Assembly: GCF_003350475.1 (NCBI RefSeq)
Contig: NZ_QQAV01000001.1
Span: 860,836 to 924,835, forward strand
DNA: 64,000 bases
Origin: Pseudacidovorax intermedius
GTDB lineage: Bacteria; Pseudomonadota; Gammaproteobacteria; Burkholderiales; Burkholderiaceae_C
Direction of reading: 5' to 3'
Below the pieces are notes generated by a model. It worked only from the letters and a program-made list of their open reading frames with translations. It did no database searches and had not been told where the DNA came from. Position 1 is the stretch's first letter; each line of letters begins with the position of its first letter. The position numbers and the translations under genes were made by a program. Of this stretch, positions 43,504-52,253 are shown one piece after another.

Positions 43504-44433
43504 ATGACCTTCCGCCACCCGGCTGCTTCTCTCGAACTCGCGCAGCGCCGTCGCCTCTTGTCCGCCCTCGCCGCCGCGCCGCTGGTGCTGGCCACGACCG
43601 CATGCGCCACCGCCGCCGCGCCCGCCGACCGCGAGGCGCAGGCCGCGCTGAAAGCCCTGGACGAAGGCTTCGATGGCCGGCTTGGCGTGTTTGCGCTCGA
43701 CACCGGCTCCGGCGCCACGCTGAGCCATCGTGCGGGCGAACGCTTTCCCATGTGCAGCAGCTTCAAGGCGGTACTGGCAGCGTCCATGCTGGACCGCAGC
43801 CGTCGGCAGCCGGACTGGCTGTCCCACCGCGTGCGCTATGCCAAGGCCGACCTGGTCAGCTATTCGCCCGTCACCGAGCGCCATGTGGGCGAGGGCATGA
43901 CGGTGGCCGAACTCTGCGCCGCCACCGTGCAGTACAGCGACAACGGCGCCGCCAACCTGCTGATGGCCCAGAGCGGCGGCCCGCAGGCACTCACGGCCTT
44001 CGCGCGCAGCCAGGGCGACGACAGCTTCCGGCTCGACCGCATCGAGCCTGCACTCAACAGCGCCATTCCGGGCGACGAGCGCGACACCACCACGCCCGAG
44101 GCCATGGCCCGGCTGCTGCAGCGGCTGGTGGTGGGCGAGGGCCTGCCGCCGCGCGAGCGGCAGCAGCTGGGCGACTGGCTGCGTGGCAACACCACGGGCG
44201 CGCGGCGCATCCGCGCGGGCGTGCCGGCGGCCTGGACCGTGGGTGACAAGACGGGCACCGGCGCCCACGGCTCGGCCAGCGACATCGGCGTCGTGTGGCG
44301 TCCGGGCAGGGCACCGCTGACGCTGGCCATCTACACGACGCGGCCGAAGGCCGATGCACCGGCCGACGAGGCCGTGATTGCCGAAGCGGCGCGCATCGTG
44401 GCCCGCTGGGCGGGCGCGGGACGGCCGGCCTGA
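43504..44433 (+). CDS. Class A beta-lactamase
   Basis: A 309-residue serine beta-lactamase. The N-terminus has RRRLLSALAAAPLVLATTAC, a Tat- or Sec-type signal with a poor lipobox. Catalytic motifs are Ser85-Xaa-Xaa-Lys88 in MCSSFKAVLAA, YSDN, the omega-loop EPALNSAIPGDERD with the general-base Glu, and DKTGTG. Cys84 corresponds to Ambler position 69; no cysteine follows the KTG motif, so the Cys69-Cys238 disulfide of KPC-type carbapenemases is absent. No ampR-type regulator is adjacent, and no CreB tag was seen upstream. Spectrum cannot be predicted. Confidence 0.94.
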   Translation: MTFRHPAASLELAQRRRLLSALAAAPLVLATTACATAAAPADREAQAALKALDEGFDGRLGVFALDTGSGATLSHRAGERFPMCSSFKAVLAASMLDRSRRQPDWLSHRVRYAKADLVSYSPVTERHVGEGMTVAELCAATVQYSDNGAANLLMAQSGGPQALTAFARSQGDDSFRLDRIEPALNSAIPGDERDTTTPEAMARLLQRLVVGEGLPPRERQQLGDWLRGNTTGARRIRAGVPAAWTVGDKTGTGAHGSASDIGVVWRPGRAPLTLAIYTTRPKADAPADEAVIAEAARIVARWAGAGRPA

Positions 44434-44586
44434 GCCCACCTTCGCGCGACAAGGCCATCGGCGTTTGTGTCGATGCCGCGCCGCCCGCGCTGTCACCGGC
44501 GCAACAGCGCCGGGCGCGTGGGCCGGTCAACATGGGCGAGCGCCCATCCACGGCCCTGCGTGGACGCACCTTGAACGGAGACCTGA

Positions 44587-45012
44587 ATGTCCATGTCGCT
44601 GCCTTCCGACCGCGTCGCCATCGATCCGACGCGCGACAGCTTCAAGCAGTTGTTCGACCAGGTGCCGGCGGGCACCCCGGTGCTCATGCTCAACCTGCTG
44701 GCCTTCCGCGCGCAGGCCGCCGATGCACCGGGCGCGCCGGTGCGCTCGGGCCGCGCCGCCTACGCCACCTACAGCGAGGCGGTGGCGCCGCTGCTGGCGA
44801 AGGTCGGCGGGCAGGTGCGCTGGGTCGGCGATGCGCGCCATGCGCTGGTGGCGCCGCCCGGCGAGGCCTGGGACGAAGTGCTGCTGGTGGAGTACCCCAC
44901 GCGCGACGCCTTCGCCGCCATGATCCAGTCGCCCGAGTACCGGGCCATCGTGCATCACCGTACGGCGGCGCTGCGCGATGCGCGGCTGATCGCCACCACG
45001 CAGCGGCCCTGA
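44587..45012 (+). CDS. DUF1330-family protein
   Basis: A 141-residue protein with the ferredoxin-like DUF1330 pattern: PVLMLNLLAFR, AAYATYSEAVAPLLAKVGGQ, WDEVLLVEYPTRDAFAAMIQ, SPEYRAIVHHRTAALRDARL. The family's role is unknown. It may share a transcript with the beta-lactamase gene 153 bases upstream, though that gap could hold its own promoter. The ATG follows GGAGA. Confidence 0.88.
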   Translation: MSMSLPSDRVAIDPTRDSFKQLFDQVPAGTPVLMLNLLAFRAQAADAPGAPVRSGRAAYATYSEAVAPLLAKVGGQVRWVGDARHALVAPPGEAWDEVLLVEYPTRDAFAAMIQSPEYRAIVHHRTAALRDARLIATTQRP

Positions 45013-45021
45013 GGCCCCGCC

Positions 45022-45312
45022 TCAGCGGCCCAGATGGCCGAGCAGTTCGCAGCGGCCCACGCCCAGGTCGTTGAGCTCGTGCTGGCCCATGGCCATCAGC
45101 AGCGCGCCCTCTTCCCGCAGGCGGCGCGCCTGGATGCGGCGAACGCGCTGCTGCGCTGCTGCATCGCGCAGACGCTGCAGCAGGCCGGCGCGGGCCGGAT
45201 TCGCAGCGGCCTCGACCATGGCCTCGCGCGGCACGGCACCCGGCACGATGGCGCGACGGGGGGTGGCGGCGCTCGGGCAGGCGGTGGCGGGTTGCAGCAC
45301 GAGGGTGTTCAT
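45022..45312 (-). CDS. DUF1127-family small protein
   Basis: A 96-residue protein whose C-terminal half carries the DUF1127 signature: QRVRRIQARRLREEGALLMA then HELNDLGVGRCELLGHLGR. DUF1127 proteins are short, basic and often phosphate- or RNA-linked, but with no agreed function. It is divergent from a LysR gene across 113 bases, suggesting that regulator controls it. Confidence 0.85.
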   Translation of the reverse strand: MNTLVLQPATACPSAATPRRAIVPGAVPREAMVEAAANPARAGLLQRLRDAAAQQRVRRIQARRLREEGALLMAMGQHELNDLGVGRCELLGHLGR

Positions 45313-45425
45313 GATCGGCTCCTGGCGTGTGTTTCTGGCACGAAGTGGTGAAGGAGCCGTGATCATGCGCTGCGGCGCAGCATCGGAGAAGTTGAGAGTT
45401 CTGAGGGCTGCGATCAGAATGCCTG

Positions 45426-46328
45426 ATGCGCCAACTGAACCTCGACCAGGTGCGCACCCTGGTCGCCATCGCCGACCTGGGCAGCTTCTCGGCCGCCGCT
45501 CAGGCCCTGCACCTGGCCCAGCCCACCGTCAGCCTCCATGTGAGCGAGCTGGAGTCGCGGCTGGGCGTGCCGCTGCTGCTGCGCTCGCCGCGGCATGTGC
45601 AGCCCACGCCAGCCGGGGCCGAGCTGGTCGAGCGTGGCCGTCGCCTGTTGCGCGATGCCGACGAAGCCATGGATGCGGCCCGCCGTCGGCATGCGGGCCT
45701 GGAGGGGCGCGTGCGCATCGGCGTCTCCACCACCAGCGTGGTGGTCGACCTCCTGCCGCCGGTCTTCGAGGCGCTGGCCGCCCGCTACCCGGGCATCGAG
45801 CTGTCGCCCGTGTTCGTGGGCTCGGCCGACTCGGCGACCGGGCTGGTCGGTGGATCAGTGGACCTCGCGGTCGTCGCCCTGCCCCAACCGGCCCTGCCCG
45901 GCGTGCGCTTCACGCCCTGGTTGCGGCATGAGATGCGGGCGCTGGTGCCGGCTGCCTGGCCGGCCTTGCCCAAGCGCGCCACGCCGGCCTGGCTGGCGCA
46001 GCGGCCGCTCATCATGAACGAGCCCGGCACGCGCATGCAGACGCTCACGCTCGAATGGTTCGGCCGAGCCGGCTTCTCGCCGCGGGCCCGCATCGAGCAC
46101 AACTACGACGTGGCCATGCGCGGCCTCGTCGAGGCCGGCTACGGCGCCGCCCTGCTGCCGCTGCGGGCCAGCCATGAGGAGGCCGCCGGCTCGCGCGTGC
46201 GGGTGCTGCCGCTCAGCCCGCGGCTGGTGCGTCAGCTGGTGATCGGCCATCGCACGCAGGAGCCCGCGGGCGGACCGGTGCGGCGGGTCGTGGACATGCT
46301 GATGGAGATGGCGGGCCAGGTGGGCTGA
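45426..46328 (+). CDS. LysR-family transcriptional regulator
   Basis: A 300-residue LTTR with HTH at residues 3-62 (LNLDQVRTLVAIADLGSFSA; AQPTVSLHVSELESRLG) and a substrate-binding-like domain from about residue 92. It is divergent from the DUF1127 gene, which is its most likely target. Confidence 0.9.
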   Translation: MRQLNLDQVRTLVAIADLGSFSAAAQALHLAQPTVSLHVSELESRLGVPLLLRSPRHVQPTPAGAELVERGRRLLRDADEAMDAARRRHAGLEGRVRIGVSTTSVVVDLLPPVFEALAARYPGIELSPVFVGSADSATGLVGGSVDLAVVALPQPALPGVRFTPWLRHEMRALVPAAWPALPKRATPAWLAQRPLIMNEPGTRMQTLTLEWFGRAGFSPRARIEHNYDVAMRGLVEAGYGAALLPLRASHEEAAGSRVRVLPLSPRLVRQLVIGHRTQEPAGGPVRRVVDMLMEMAGQVG

Positions 46329-46387
46329 GCGACTGCCGTGCAAAGGCCGCCGCCCATCTTGCTGCGCATCTCAGGCGATCACAGGCC

Positions 46388-47518
46388 TCAGGCCGCGGCA
46401 GTTGCTGCGCGGGCGGCGTACGCCCGGAACTCGGCGTTTCGCTGATCCAACGCTTCCTGGGTAGGCGGCACCATGATCGGCGCGCCATGGTGGGCGAAGG
46501 CCTGGCACTGCTGCACATAGGGGCGAAGCTGAGCATGGTAAGCCGGCGAAGCGGCCGTCATGTCTCCTCCATGGGCGGTCCAAATGGTGGCAAGAAGTTC
46601 GGCAGACACCATCGCCAGCGTGGTGCCCATCCCCGAGAGAAGCGCCGCGCAATGCCCGGCATCGCCGATCACGGCGACATTGCCTTGCGTCCAGCTCGGC
46701 ATATGCGTCTGGCTGACCGAGTCGAAGTAGAAGCCTTGCGCCGAGGGGTCTACGAACGCGGCGCGCAAGGCTGGCACCTGCCACGCATCCACAGCGGCCG
46801 TGAATCGTGCGATCAGATGCCGCTGCGCGTCGAGGTCGCGCCAGTCGTAATCGATCGGCGCACTGGCGGCCACCATCATGGCCTGCGGGCCGTCGCCCGC
46901 GTCACGCACCGCGATCATGAGACCCGGCACGTTGAGCATGGCGCGCTCCCAGTCCCGATCAGGTGGCAGGTCCACCAAGGCAACGTAGTGGCCGAAGTGG
47001 CGGACGTAGTCCTTCTCCGGGCCGAAGGCGAGCCGCCGCACATTGGAGTGGAGGCCGTCGGCGCCTACCACCAGGTCGTAGCGACCGTGGTTGCCATCGC
47101 TGAATGCGACATCCACCCCATGCGGGCCATCCGCCAGCGACGCGATGGAGACCTTGAAGCGGAACTCCACGTCCTCAGGCACTGCATCGAGCAGGATGCG
47201 GTTGAGGCGGTCGCGCGTGATCTCGACATCCTCGTCGGTCTCGTTGGCGAACCAGCGCAGATCGAGCGTCGCCACCTGTTGCCCTGTGCCGTCGAGCACC
47301 CGGCCCGGCTCGACGACGCTCACCTTCTGCGCCTGGATGGCGGCCAGGATGCCCATGCGCTGCGCCGTGCCCAGCGCCTTTCCACGCACGTCGATGGGTG
47401 CGCCTCCAGGACGCAGACCCCCGGCGCGTTCGACCACGAGGACCCGATGGCCCAGTTGCGCGAACCAATATGCGGCCGACAGTCCGGCCATGCTGGCACC
47501 TGAAACGAGAACGTCCAT
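46388..47518 (-). CDS. FAD-dependent monooxygenase, PHBH type
   Basis: A 376-residue flavoprotein hydroxylase. FAD motifs are VLVSGASMAGLSAAYWFAQL (GxGxxG-like), the DG motif LVVGADGLHSNVRRL, and the GD motif AVIGDAGHCAALLSGMGTTL. Such enzymes hydroxylate aromatic or heteroaromatic rings with NAD(P)H and O2. It is the last gene of a seven-gene leftward operon with an ABC importer, a hydrolase and a VOC protein, so it probably acts on the imported compound. The substrate is unknown. Confidence 0.9.
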   Translation of the reverse strand: MDVLVSGASMAGLSAAYWFAQLGHRVLVVERAGGLRPGGAPIDVRGKALGTAQRMGILAAIQAQKVSVVEPGRVLDGTGQQVATLDLRWFANETDEDVEITRDRLNRILLDAVPEDVEFRFKVSIASLADGPHGVDVAFSDGNHGRYDLVVGADGLHSNVRRLAFGPEKDYVRHFGHYVALVDLPPDRDWERAMLNVPGLMIAVRDAGDGPQAMMVAASAPIDYDWRDLDAQRHLIARFTAAVDAWQVPALRAAFVDPSAQGFYFDSVSQTHMPSWTQGNVAVIGDAGHCAALLSGMGTTLAMVSAELLATIWTAHGGDMTAASPAYHAQLRPYVQQCQAFAHHGAPIMVPPTQEALDQRNAEFRAYAARAATAAA

Positions 47519-47536
47519 GGTGGGGCTCCTCGGGGG

Positions 47537-48634
47537 CTAGAGCTTGAAGGACTTGGCCATGCCGACCACCGCCTGCTTGTCGAAGGCATTGATGTCGTCG
47601 ATCAGCTCGTTGGTGAACAGGCGGTTCGGGTCGCCGAGTTCCTCGGCAAGGCGCGGGTTCCTGCTGCTCTCGGCTGCCAGGTCGACGTTGGCCTTCCACT
47701 CTGCCAGCGACGAGGCGCCCATGCGCTGGTCGGGGTCAGCGGGGCGCCGCATCCAGCTGTTCTTGCGGTCCTTCAGGATGAAGTTCAGCTCCTTGCGTGC
47801 CTCGTCCAGGCTGCGGCTCTTGGGCTTGCTCTCGGGATACACCGCCCAGTGCAGGTCGATGGCGGCATCGAGATTGGCGTTGGAGAAGATCGTCGACTTC
47901 GCGATGCCCTGGAACAATGCCACCAGGGATTTGCGGTCCTCCTTGAGCAGCTTGCGGGGCACGCACAGCCAGCCCGAGCCCAGCTGTGCGAATTTCGGGG
48001 TCAGTGGCACGTAGCGCAGCGGGGTGCCGACGAGTTCGATGCGGGCGGTCGCGGTGTCGAAGGCCACCATCGCATCCACCCGGTCTGCGTCGATCGCTGC
48101 GCCAGCCGGCGCGCCATCGCCGATGGCGATGTATTCGCATTTGTCGTCCTTCAGGCCCAGCTCGGCCAGCATGGCCTTGAGGACGACCACGCCACTGTCG
48201 CCCTGGCTGCGCACACCGATGCGCTTGCCGGCCAGGTCGGCCACGGACTTGATGGGGCTCGTCGGCTTGACCACGACCGTGTTGGCATTGCCCGGCAGCC
48301 ACTTGTAGACGCTCACCAAGTCCAGCGACGGGTCCTTGGCCATGGCCGGCAGCAGGATGCCGGGGACCGCGGGTCCGAACTCCACATGCCCGGCGCGCAG
48401 GCTCTGCAGTGCCTGCGTCATGCTCGACATGTTGACGTACTCGGGATCGACGCCGTTGGGCTTGTAGAAGTTGAGCCGCGGGTGCTGTCCCGCAGTGACG
48501 AAGCATTGCTGCGGGTCGTTGACGGCGGCCGTGTTGGCCAGCCTCATCACCCGCACGTTCTGCGCGATGGCCGGCAGGCCCCCGCTAATGCCCAGGGCAG
48601 CCAGGCCCAGGCCGAAATCACGACGATTCAACAT
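47537..48634 (-). CDS. ABC-transporter solute-binding protein (SsuA/NMT1-like)
   Basis: A 365-residue periplasmic binding protein. The N-terminus LNRRDFGLGLAALG is a twin-arginine signal. The body has the NMT1/SsuA-type pattern (VDPEYVNMSSMTQALQSLRA; ADLAGKRIGVRSQGDSGVVV), found in importers of sulfonates, nitrate-like anions, thiamin precursors and aromatic carboxylates. The ATG at 48634 has a GGAA site; another ATG lies five codons upstream. It works with the permease and ATPase encoded directly upstream. Confidence 0.9.
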   Translation of the reverse strand: MLNRRDFGLGLAALGISGGLPAIAQNVRVMRLANTAAVNDPQQCFVTAGQHPRLNFYKPNGVDPEYVNMSSMTQALQSLRAGHVEFGPAVPGILLPAMAKDPSLDLVSVYKWLPGNANTVVVKPTSPIKSVADLAGKRIGVRSQGDSGVVVLKAMLAELGLKDDKCEYIAIGDGAPAGAAIDADRVDAMVAFDTATARIELVGTPLRYVPLTPKFAQLGSGWLCVPRKLLKEDRKSLVALFQGIAKSTIFSNANLDAAIDLHWAVYPESKPKSRSLDEARKELNFILKDRKNSWMRRPADPDQRMGASSLAEWKANVDLAAESSRNPRLAEELGDPNRLFTNELIDDINAFDKQAVVGMAKSFKL

Positions 48635-48676
48635 GACGCGTTCCTTCATGAAATGGCAAGCGGTTGGGCGCAACGG

Positions 48677-49573
48677 TCAGACGCTGACCGTGCGCTGCGA
48701 GGTATCGGTGGGCATCCAGTGCAGCACGCGGCGCTGGACGCGTCGCAACACGTCGGTCATCACGATGCCGATCACCGACAGCACCACGCAGACCGCGAAG
48801 CTGCCGCCCGTGTCGGCCTGGGCCTCCATCTGCAGGATCAGCACGCCCAGCCCTGCCTGCGCGCCGACGAACTCGCCCACCACGGCCCCCACCACGCTGA
48901 AGGCCGCGGCCATGTTGAGGCCGGCGAAGATATAGGGCAGTGCGCTCGGGAACTTGGCCTTGCGGAAGATCTGCCAACGCGTGGCCGACAGGGAGCGCAG
49001 CAGGTCGATGCGGTCCGCATCCACGGCCTTGAAGCCGGCGATGCTGGTCACCAGCACCGGAAAGAAGGTGAGCAGGCAGATGATCATCACCTTCGAGCCG
49101 ATGCCGAAGCCCAGCCACACGACGATGATCGGTGCGATGGCCACCTTGGGCACGCTCTGCAGCGCTGCGACGTAGGGCTCCAGCAGTGCCTCGAGCTTCG
49201 GCATCTGAGACACCACGATGCCGATCGCCAGGCCGACTCCGCTGCCGATGAGGAAGCCCAGCAGGATCTCGGCCACGGTCACACCGCCGTGATACCAGAA
49301 GCCGTCCTTCGCCATCGGGCTGGTGGCCAGCCCCCGCCAGAGGGCGACAGCGATGTTGCTGACCGGCGGCACCAGGTGCACGGGCACCTTGAACAGACGG
49401 ACTGCGCCTTCCCATGCGCCCAGCAGGGCAACGAGCAGGAGCATCGACTGCACGCGCGTCGAGGCGAGCAGACGGGTGCGTCGCACGCGCGGCGCCGGGC
49501 GTAGCGGCATCTTGGGGGTGGCGGACGCGGGGGGCGTCCCTGCGTCGTCCTGGGTCAGCATGGCGGTGCTCAT
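48677..49573 (-). CDS. ABC-transporter permease (SsuC-like)
   Basis: A 298-residue inner-membrane permease with about six hydrophobic segments and the EAA-type cytoplasmic loop EPYVAALQSVPKVAIAPIIV followed by WLGFGIGSK. It pairs with the ATPase encoded 13 bases upstream and the binding protein 42 bases downstream. Confidence 0.92.
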   Translation of the reverse strand: MSTAMLTQDDAGTPPASATPKMPLRPAPRVRRTRLLASTRVQSMLLLVALLGAWEGAVRLFKVPVHLVPPVSNIAVALWRGLATSPMAKDGFWYHGGVTVAEILLGFLIGSGVGLAIGIVVSQMPKLEALLEPYVAALQSVPKVAIAPIIVVWLGFGIGSKVMIICLLTFFPVLVTSIAGFKAVDADRIDLLRSLSATRWQIFRKAKFPSALPYIFAGLNMAAAFSVVGAVVGEFVGAQAGLGVLILQMEAQADTGGSFAVCVVLSVIGIVMTDVLRRVQRRVLHWMPTDTSQRTVSV

Positions 49574-49586
49574 GGCGGGTCCTCGG

Positions 49587-50387
49587 TCAGTCGAAGGAGG
49601 CAGCGTGGGAGAAGCGTTCGCGGATGGAGGCGGACGCGGCGGCGAAATCGGGATGCGACATCACGTCCATCGCGCGCGGGCGTGGCAGGTCGATCGTCAG
49701 CACGCGCTCCAGCGTGCCGGGGCGCGGCGACATCACGAAGACGCGATCCCCGAGGAACACCGCCTCGGGAATGGAGTGCGTGATGAGAACGACCGTCTTG
49801 CCGCTCTCCATCCAGATGCGCTGCAGCTCCAGGTTCATGCGCTCCCGCGTCATGGCGTCCAGGGCGCCGAAGGGCTCGTCCATCAGCAGGATCTTGGGGT
49901 CGTGCAGCAGCGCCCGCGCGATCGAGGCGCGCTGCTGCATGCCGCCGCTGAGCTGGCGTGGCAGCTTGTGCTCGAAGCCCTCCAGCCGGACCATGGCCAA
50001 AAGCTGCATCGCACGGTCGCGCGCCTGCTTGAACGGAATGCCCAGCACCTCGGCCGGCAGCATGACGTTCTCGAGGATGGTGCGCCAGGGCAGCAGGATC
50101 GAACTCTGGAACACCACGCCGACGTCGCGCCGCGTGCCGTGGATGGGTTGTCCGTCGAGGGTGACCCGCCCGATGTCGTAGTCGAGCAGGCCGGCCAGGA
50201 TGCGAAGCAGCGTGCTCTTGCCGCAGCCGCTCGGCCCCACGATCGTGACGAAGCTGCCCTGCTCGATGCTGCAGTCGACGTCCTTCAGCGCCAGCACGCC
50301 ATCGCTGCCGTCGCCGAAATGCTTGGAAAGGCCCTCGATGCGGATGTAGTCGGGGCGTCCGCGGGCCCGTTCGGGGTTCGTGCTCAT
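49587..50387 (-). CDS. ABC-transporter ATP-binding protein (SsuB-like)
   Basis: A 266-residue ATPase with Walker A GPSGCGKSTLLR, signature LSGGMQQRASIARAL, Walker B ILLMDEPFGALD and a conserved ITHSIPEAVFL switch His. It energises the SsuC-like permease encoded downstream. Its start overlaps the stop of the hydrolase gene by four bases (ATGA). Confidence 0.94.
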   Translation of the reverse strand: MSTNPERARGRPDYIRIEGLSKHFGDGSDGVLALKDVDCSIEQGSFVTIVGPSGCGKSTLLRILAGLLDYDIGRVTLDGQPIHGTRRDVGVVFQSSILLPWRTILENVMLPAEVLGIPFKQARDRAMQLLAMVRLEGFEHKLPRQLSGGMQQRASIARALLHDPKILLMDEPFGALDAMTRERMNLELQRIWMESGKTVVLITHSIPEAVFLGDRVFVMSPRPGTLERVLTIDLPRPRAMDVMSHPDFAAASASIRERFSHAASFD

Positions 50388-51175
50388 GCCTTGGCTCCTT
50401 CAGGGTGGAGGAAACGAACGATGTGCTGGGCCAGCACCTGCGGTGCCTGCAGTGCCGTGACATGGCCCACGCCGGGCAGCAACACGGTGTCCGCGTTCCG
50501 GATGCGCCCAGCCATGGACAGGGTGACGCCGGGCGGCACCACGCGGTCGAGTTCGCCGGCGAGCACCAGCGTTGGCGCGACGATGTCGGCCACCCCCCGC
50601 TCGAGCGTGGTCCGCACCGTGGCGCCGCGCCGCGCCGAGCGGGCCGAGGCCGGCAGCGCGCCGGCGAACAGGCGGCGCAGCTCCGGGCGCGTGCGCAGGA
50701 AGTCCTCGGGAAAGAACCAGGTGGCCAGTTCCTCCGCCGTGGAAGGCAGACCGGCGCGCAGATTGGCCAGCTGGGGCGCATCGGGACACAGCTCCTCGTA
50801 GGGGCGCGGCAGCGGCCAGGTGCTGCCGAGAACGAGGTGGTCGACCGTGCGTGGATGCAGCAGCGCGAGCGCCTGCGCCACACGGCCACCGAAGGACGAT
50901 CCGAACACATGGGCGCGCCGGAAGCCCAACGCCTGGAGGAGCTGCTGCGCATCGCCGGCCAGGTCGGCCAGGGTGGCAGGCCGCTCCGGCGCCTCGGTCT
51001 CGCCGCAGTCGCGCTGGTCGTACGCGATCACGGTGAAGTGCGGCGCGAGCAGTGGCACCAGCGCGCTGAACATCTGCCTCGATGCCTCGGCGCCGTGCAT
51101 GAGCAGCAGCGCGTCGCCTTTGCCCTCGACATCGCAAGCGATGCGCGTCTCGCCGGCCTGGACGAAGCGGGTCAT
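50384..51175 (-). CDS. Alpha/beta-fold hydrolase
   Basis: A 263-residue hydrolase with LLLMHGAEASRQMF (oxyanion region), nucleophile elbow GSSFGGRVAQALALLHP, acidic residue in LAGELDRVVPP and catalytic His in PGVGHVTALQAP. The pattern fits 3-oxoadipate enol-lactonase or meta-cleavage hydrolase relatives. It overlaps by four bases both the VOC gene upstream and the ABC ATPase gene downstream, so it is firmly part of the operon. Confidence 0.9.
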   Translation of the reverse strand: MTRFVQAGETRIACDVEGKGDALLLMHGAEASRQMFSALVPLLAPHFTVIAYDQRDCGETEAPERPATLADLAGDAQQLLQALGFRRAHVFGSSFGGRVAQALALLHPRTVDHLVLGSTWPLPRPYEELCPDAPQLANLRAGLPSTAEELATWFFPEDFLRTRPELRRLFAGALPASARSARRGATVRTTLERGVADIVAPTLVLAGELDRVVPPGVTLSMAGRIRNADTVLLPGVGHVTALQAPQVLAQHIVRFLHPEGAKA

Positions 51176-51579
51176 GCCGTCGCTCCCTCTTCCTGGTCCA
51201 TCCAGAAGGTCATCTCGATGCGCAGGCCGCGCGGATCATGGAGAAAGAGCTGGTGGATGGCCCAGCCAGGAATCGGCGCTTCGGTGAAGTCGATGCCCGA
51301 TGCGCAAAGGTGTGCGCGCATCTCCGCCAGGCCGCGTGCACGAAAGGAGATGTGGTCCACATGGCCGGTGGCCGGCAGGGCAGGGGCGTCGGCGCTCGCC
51401 AGATGAGCGTAGAGATGGACGATGGGCTGCCCATCTGCATAGAGCCATGCGCCGGGCGCCGGGATGTCGGGCCGCGCGCCCACAACCAGCCGCATGACGC
51501 GGGTGTAGAAGTCCACCAGCGGCGGCAGTTCGTCGGGCGTGCAGCGGATGGTGAAGTGGTGCAATGCGTGGACGGGCAT
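51172..51579 (-). CDS. VOC-family (glyoxalase/dioxygenase-like) protein
   Basis: A 135-residue single-module VOC protein with HALHHFTIRCTPDELPPLVD, DHISFRARGLAEMRAHL and HQLFLHDPRGLRIEMTFW. The likely metal ligands are His near residue 7, His in VDHISF, and Glu in RIEMTF. VOC enzymes include extradiol dioxygenases, glyoxalases and isomerases. Context suggests a ring-cleavage or isomerisation step, but that is inference. Confidence 0.88.
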   Translation of the reverse strand: MPVHALHHFTIRCTPDELPPLVDFYTRVMRLVVGARPDIPAPGAWLYADGQPIVHLYAHLASADAPALPATGHVDHISFRARGLAEMRAHLCASGIDFTEAPIPGWAIHQLFLHDPRGLRIEMTFWMDQEEGATA

Positions 51580-51606
51580 GCGGCGGCTCCTTGGGCTGTC
51601 TCGTGC

Positions 51607-52182
51607 TCAGGCACCGATGGCGGCGGCGGCCGGTTCGGTGGTCTGTCCGAAGTGGTAACTCAGTGCGGGTGCGACGGGCACCCACCGCGCGGCCGCCAGC
51701 GCCAGCAGACGGAATGCCAACACCTGCTCCGGTCGCCACCGCGCAGCGGTGCCGAAGACGTTGAACGTCGCGTAGCAGAGCGGCCCCTGCATGAGAGGCA
51801 CGTTGACCACGCTGCGCAGGCCGAAAGCCCGCATCTGCTCGAAGTCGTCAAAGTGTTCGGCCAGCTCAGCCTCGCCCTCACCGATGAAGGGGCGGCCCTC
51901 GACGAACAGGCGGTGGGTCCAGCGCGTCAGGGTCTTGCGCTTGGCGCCATTGACCGGAAAGGTGCCTGACGCGGACGAGTAGAAGCGGCGCAGCAGCACT
52001 TGGCCGGGGGCGTCGTCCGCGCATGTCACGTTCTGCTGGATGCTGAAGATGCCCCCTCCGGCAATCCGGTCGCGGCAGGCATCGATCAGCGCCAGCGCCT
52101 GCGGCGCGTGGGCGGCACACGCCAGCATGTCGAGAAATTCAGCCGTGACGGCAGAGGGAGCGGTCGTTCTTTGCGCTTGCAT
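51607..52182 (-). CDS. GAF-domain protein
   Basis: A 191-residue single GAF-like domain (LALIDACRDRIAGGGIFSIQ; RFYSSASGTFPVNGAKRKTL; RSVVNVPLMQGPLCYATFNVFG). No DNA-binding or output domain is attached. As first gene of the operon it may bind the operon's substrate or sense its redox state; single-GAF proteins also occur as accessory factors of aromatic hydroxylases. It is divergent from a LysR gene. Confidence 0.85.
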   Translation of the reverse strand: MQAQRTTAPSAVTAEFLDMLACAAHAPQALALIDACRDRIAGGGIFSIQQNVTCADDAPGQVLLRRFYSSASGTFPVNGAKRKTLTRWTHRLFVEGRPFIGEGEAELAEHFDDFEQMRAFGLRSVVNVPLMQGPLCYATFNVFGTAARWRPEQVLAFRLLALAAARWVPVAPALSYHFGQTTEPAAAAIGA

Positions 52183-52237
52183 GCAAAAAAGTCTAGGACC
52201 ACGAATTCACCAAAATGAAATAAATTCTGATGGACCG

Positions 52238-52253
52238 ATAACCCTCAAGTTAT
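52238..52253. promoter_or_regulatory. Inverted repeat over the LysR start
   Basis: ATAAC-N6-GTTAT forms a 16-base dyad, close to an LTTR box, and its right arm overlaps the ATG of the LysR gene at 52252. It sits in the AT-rich 69-base gap between that gene and the divergent GAF operon. It is a candidate for LysR autoregulation. Confidence 0.45.
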
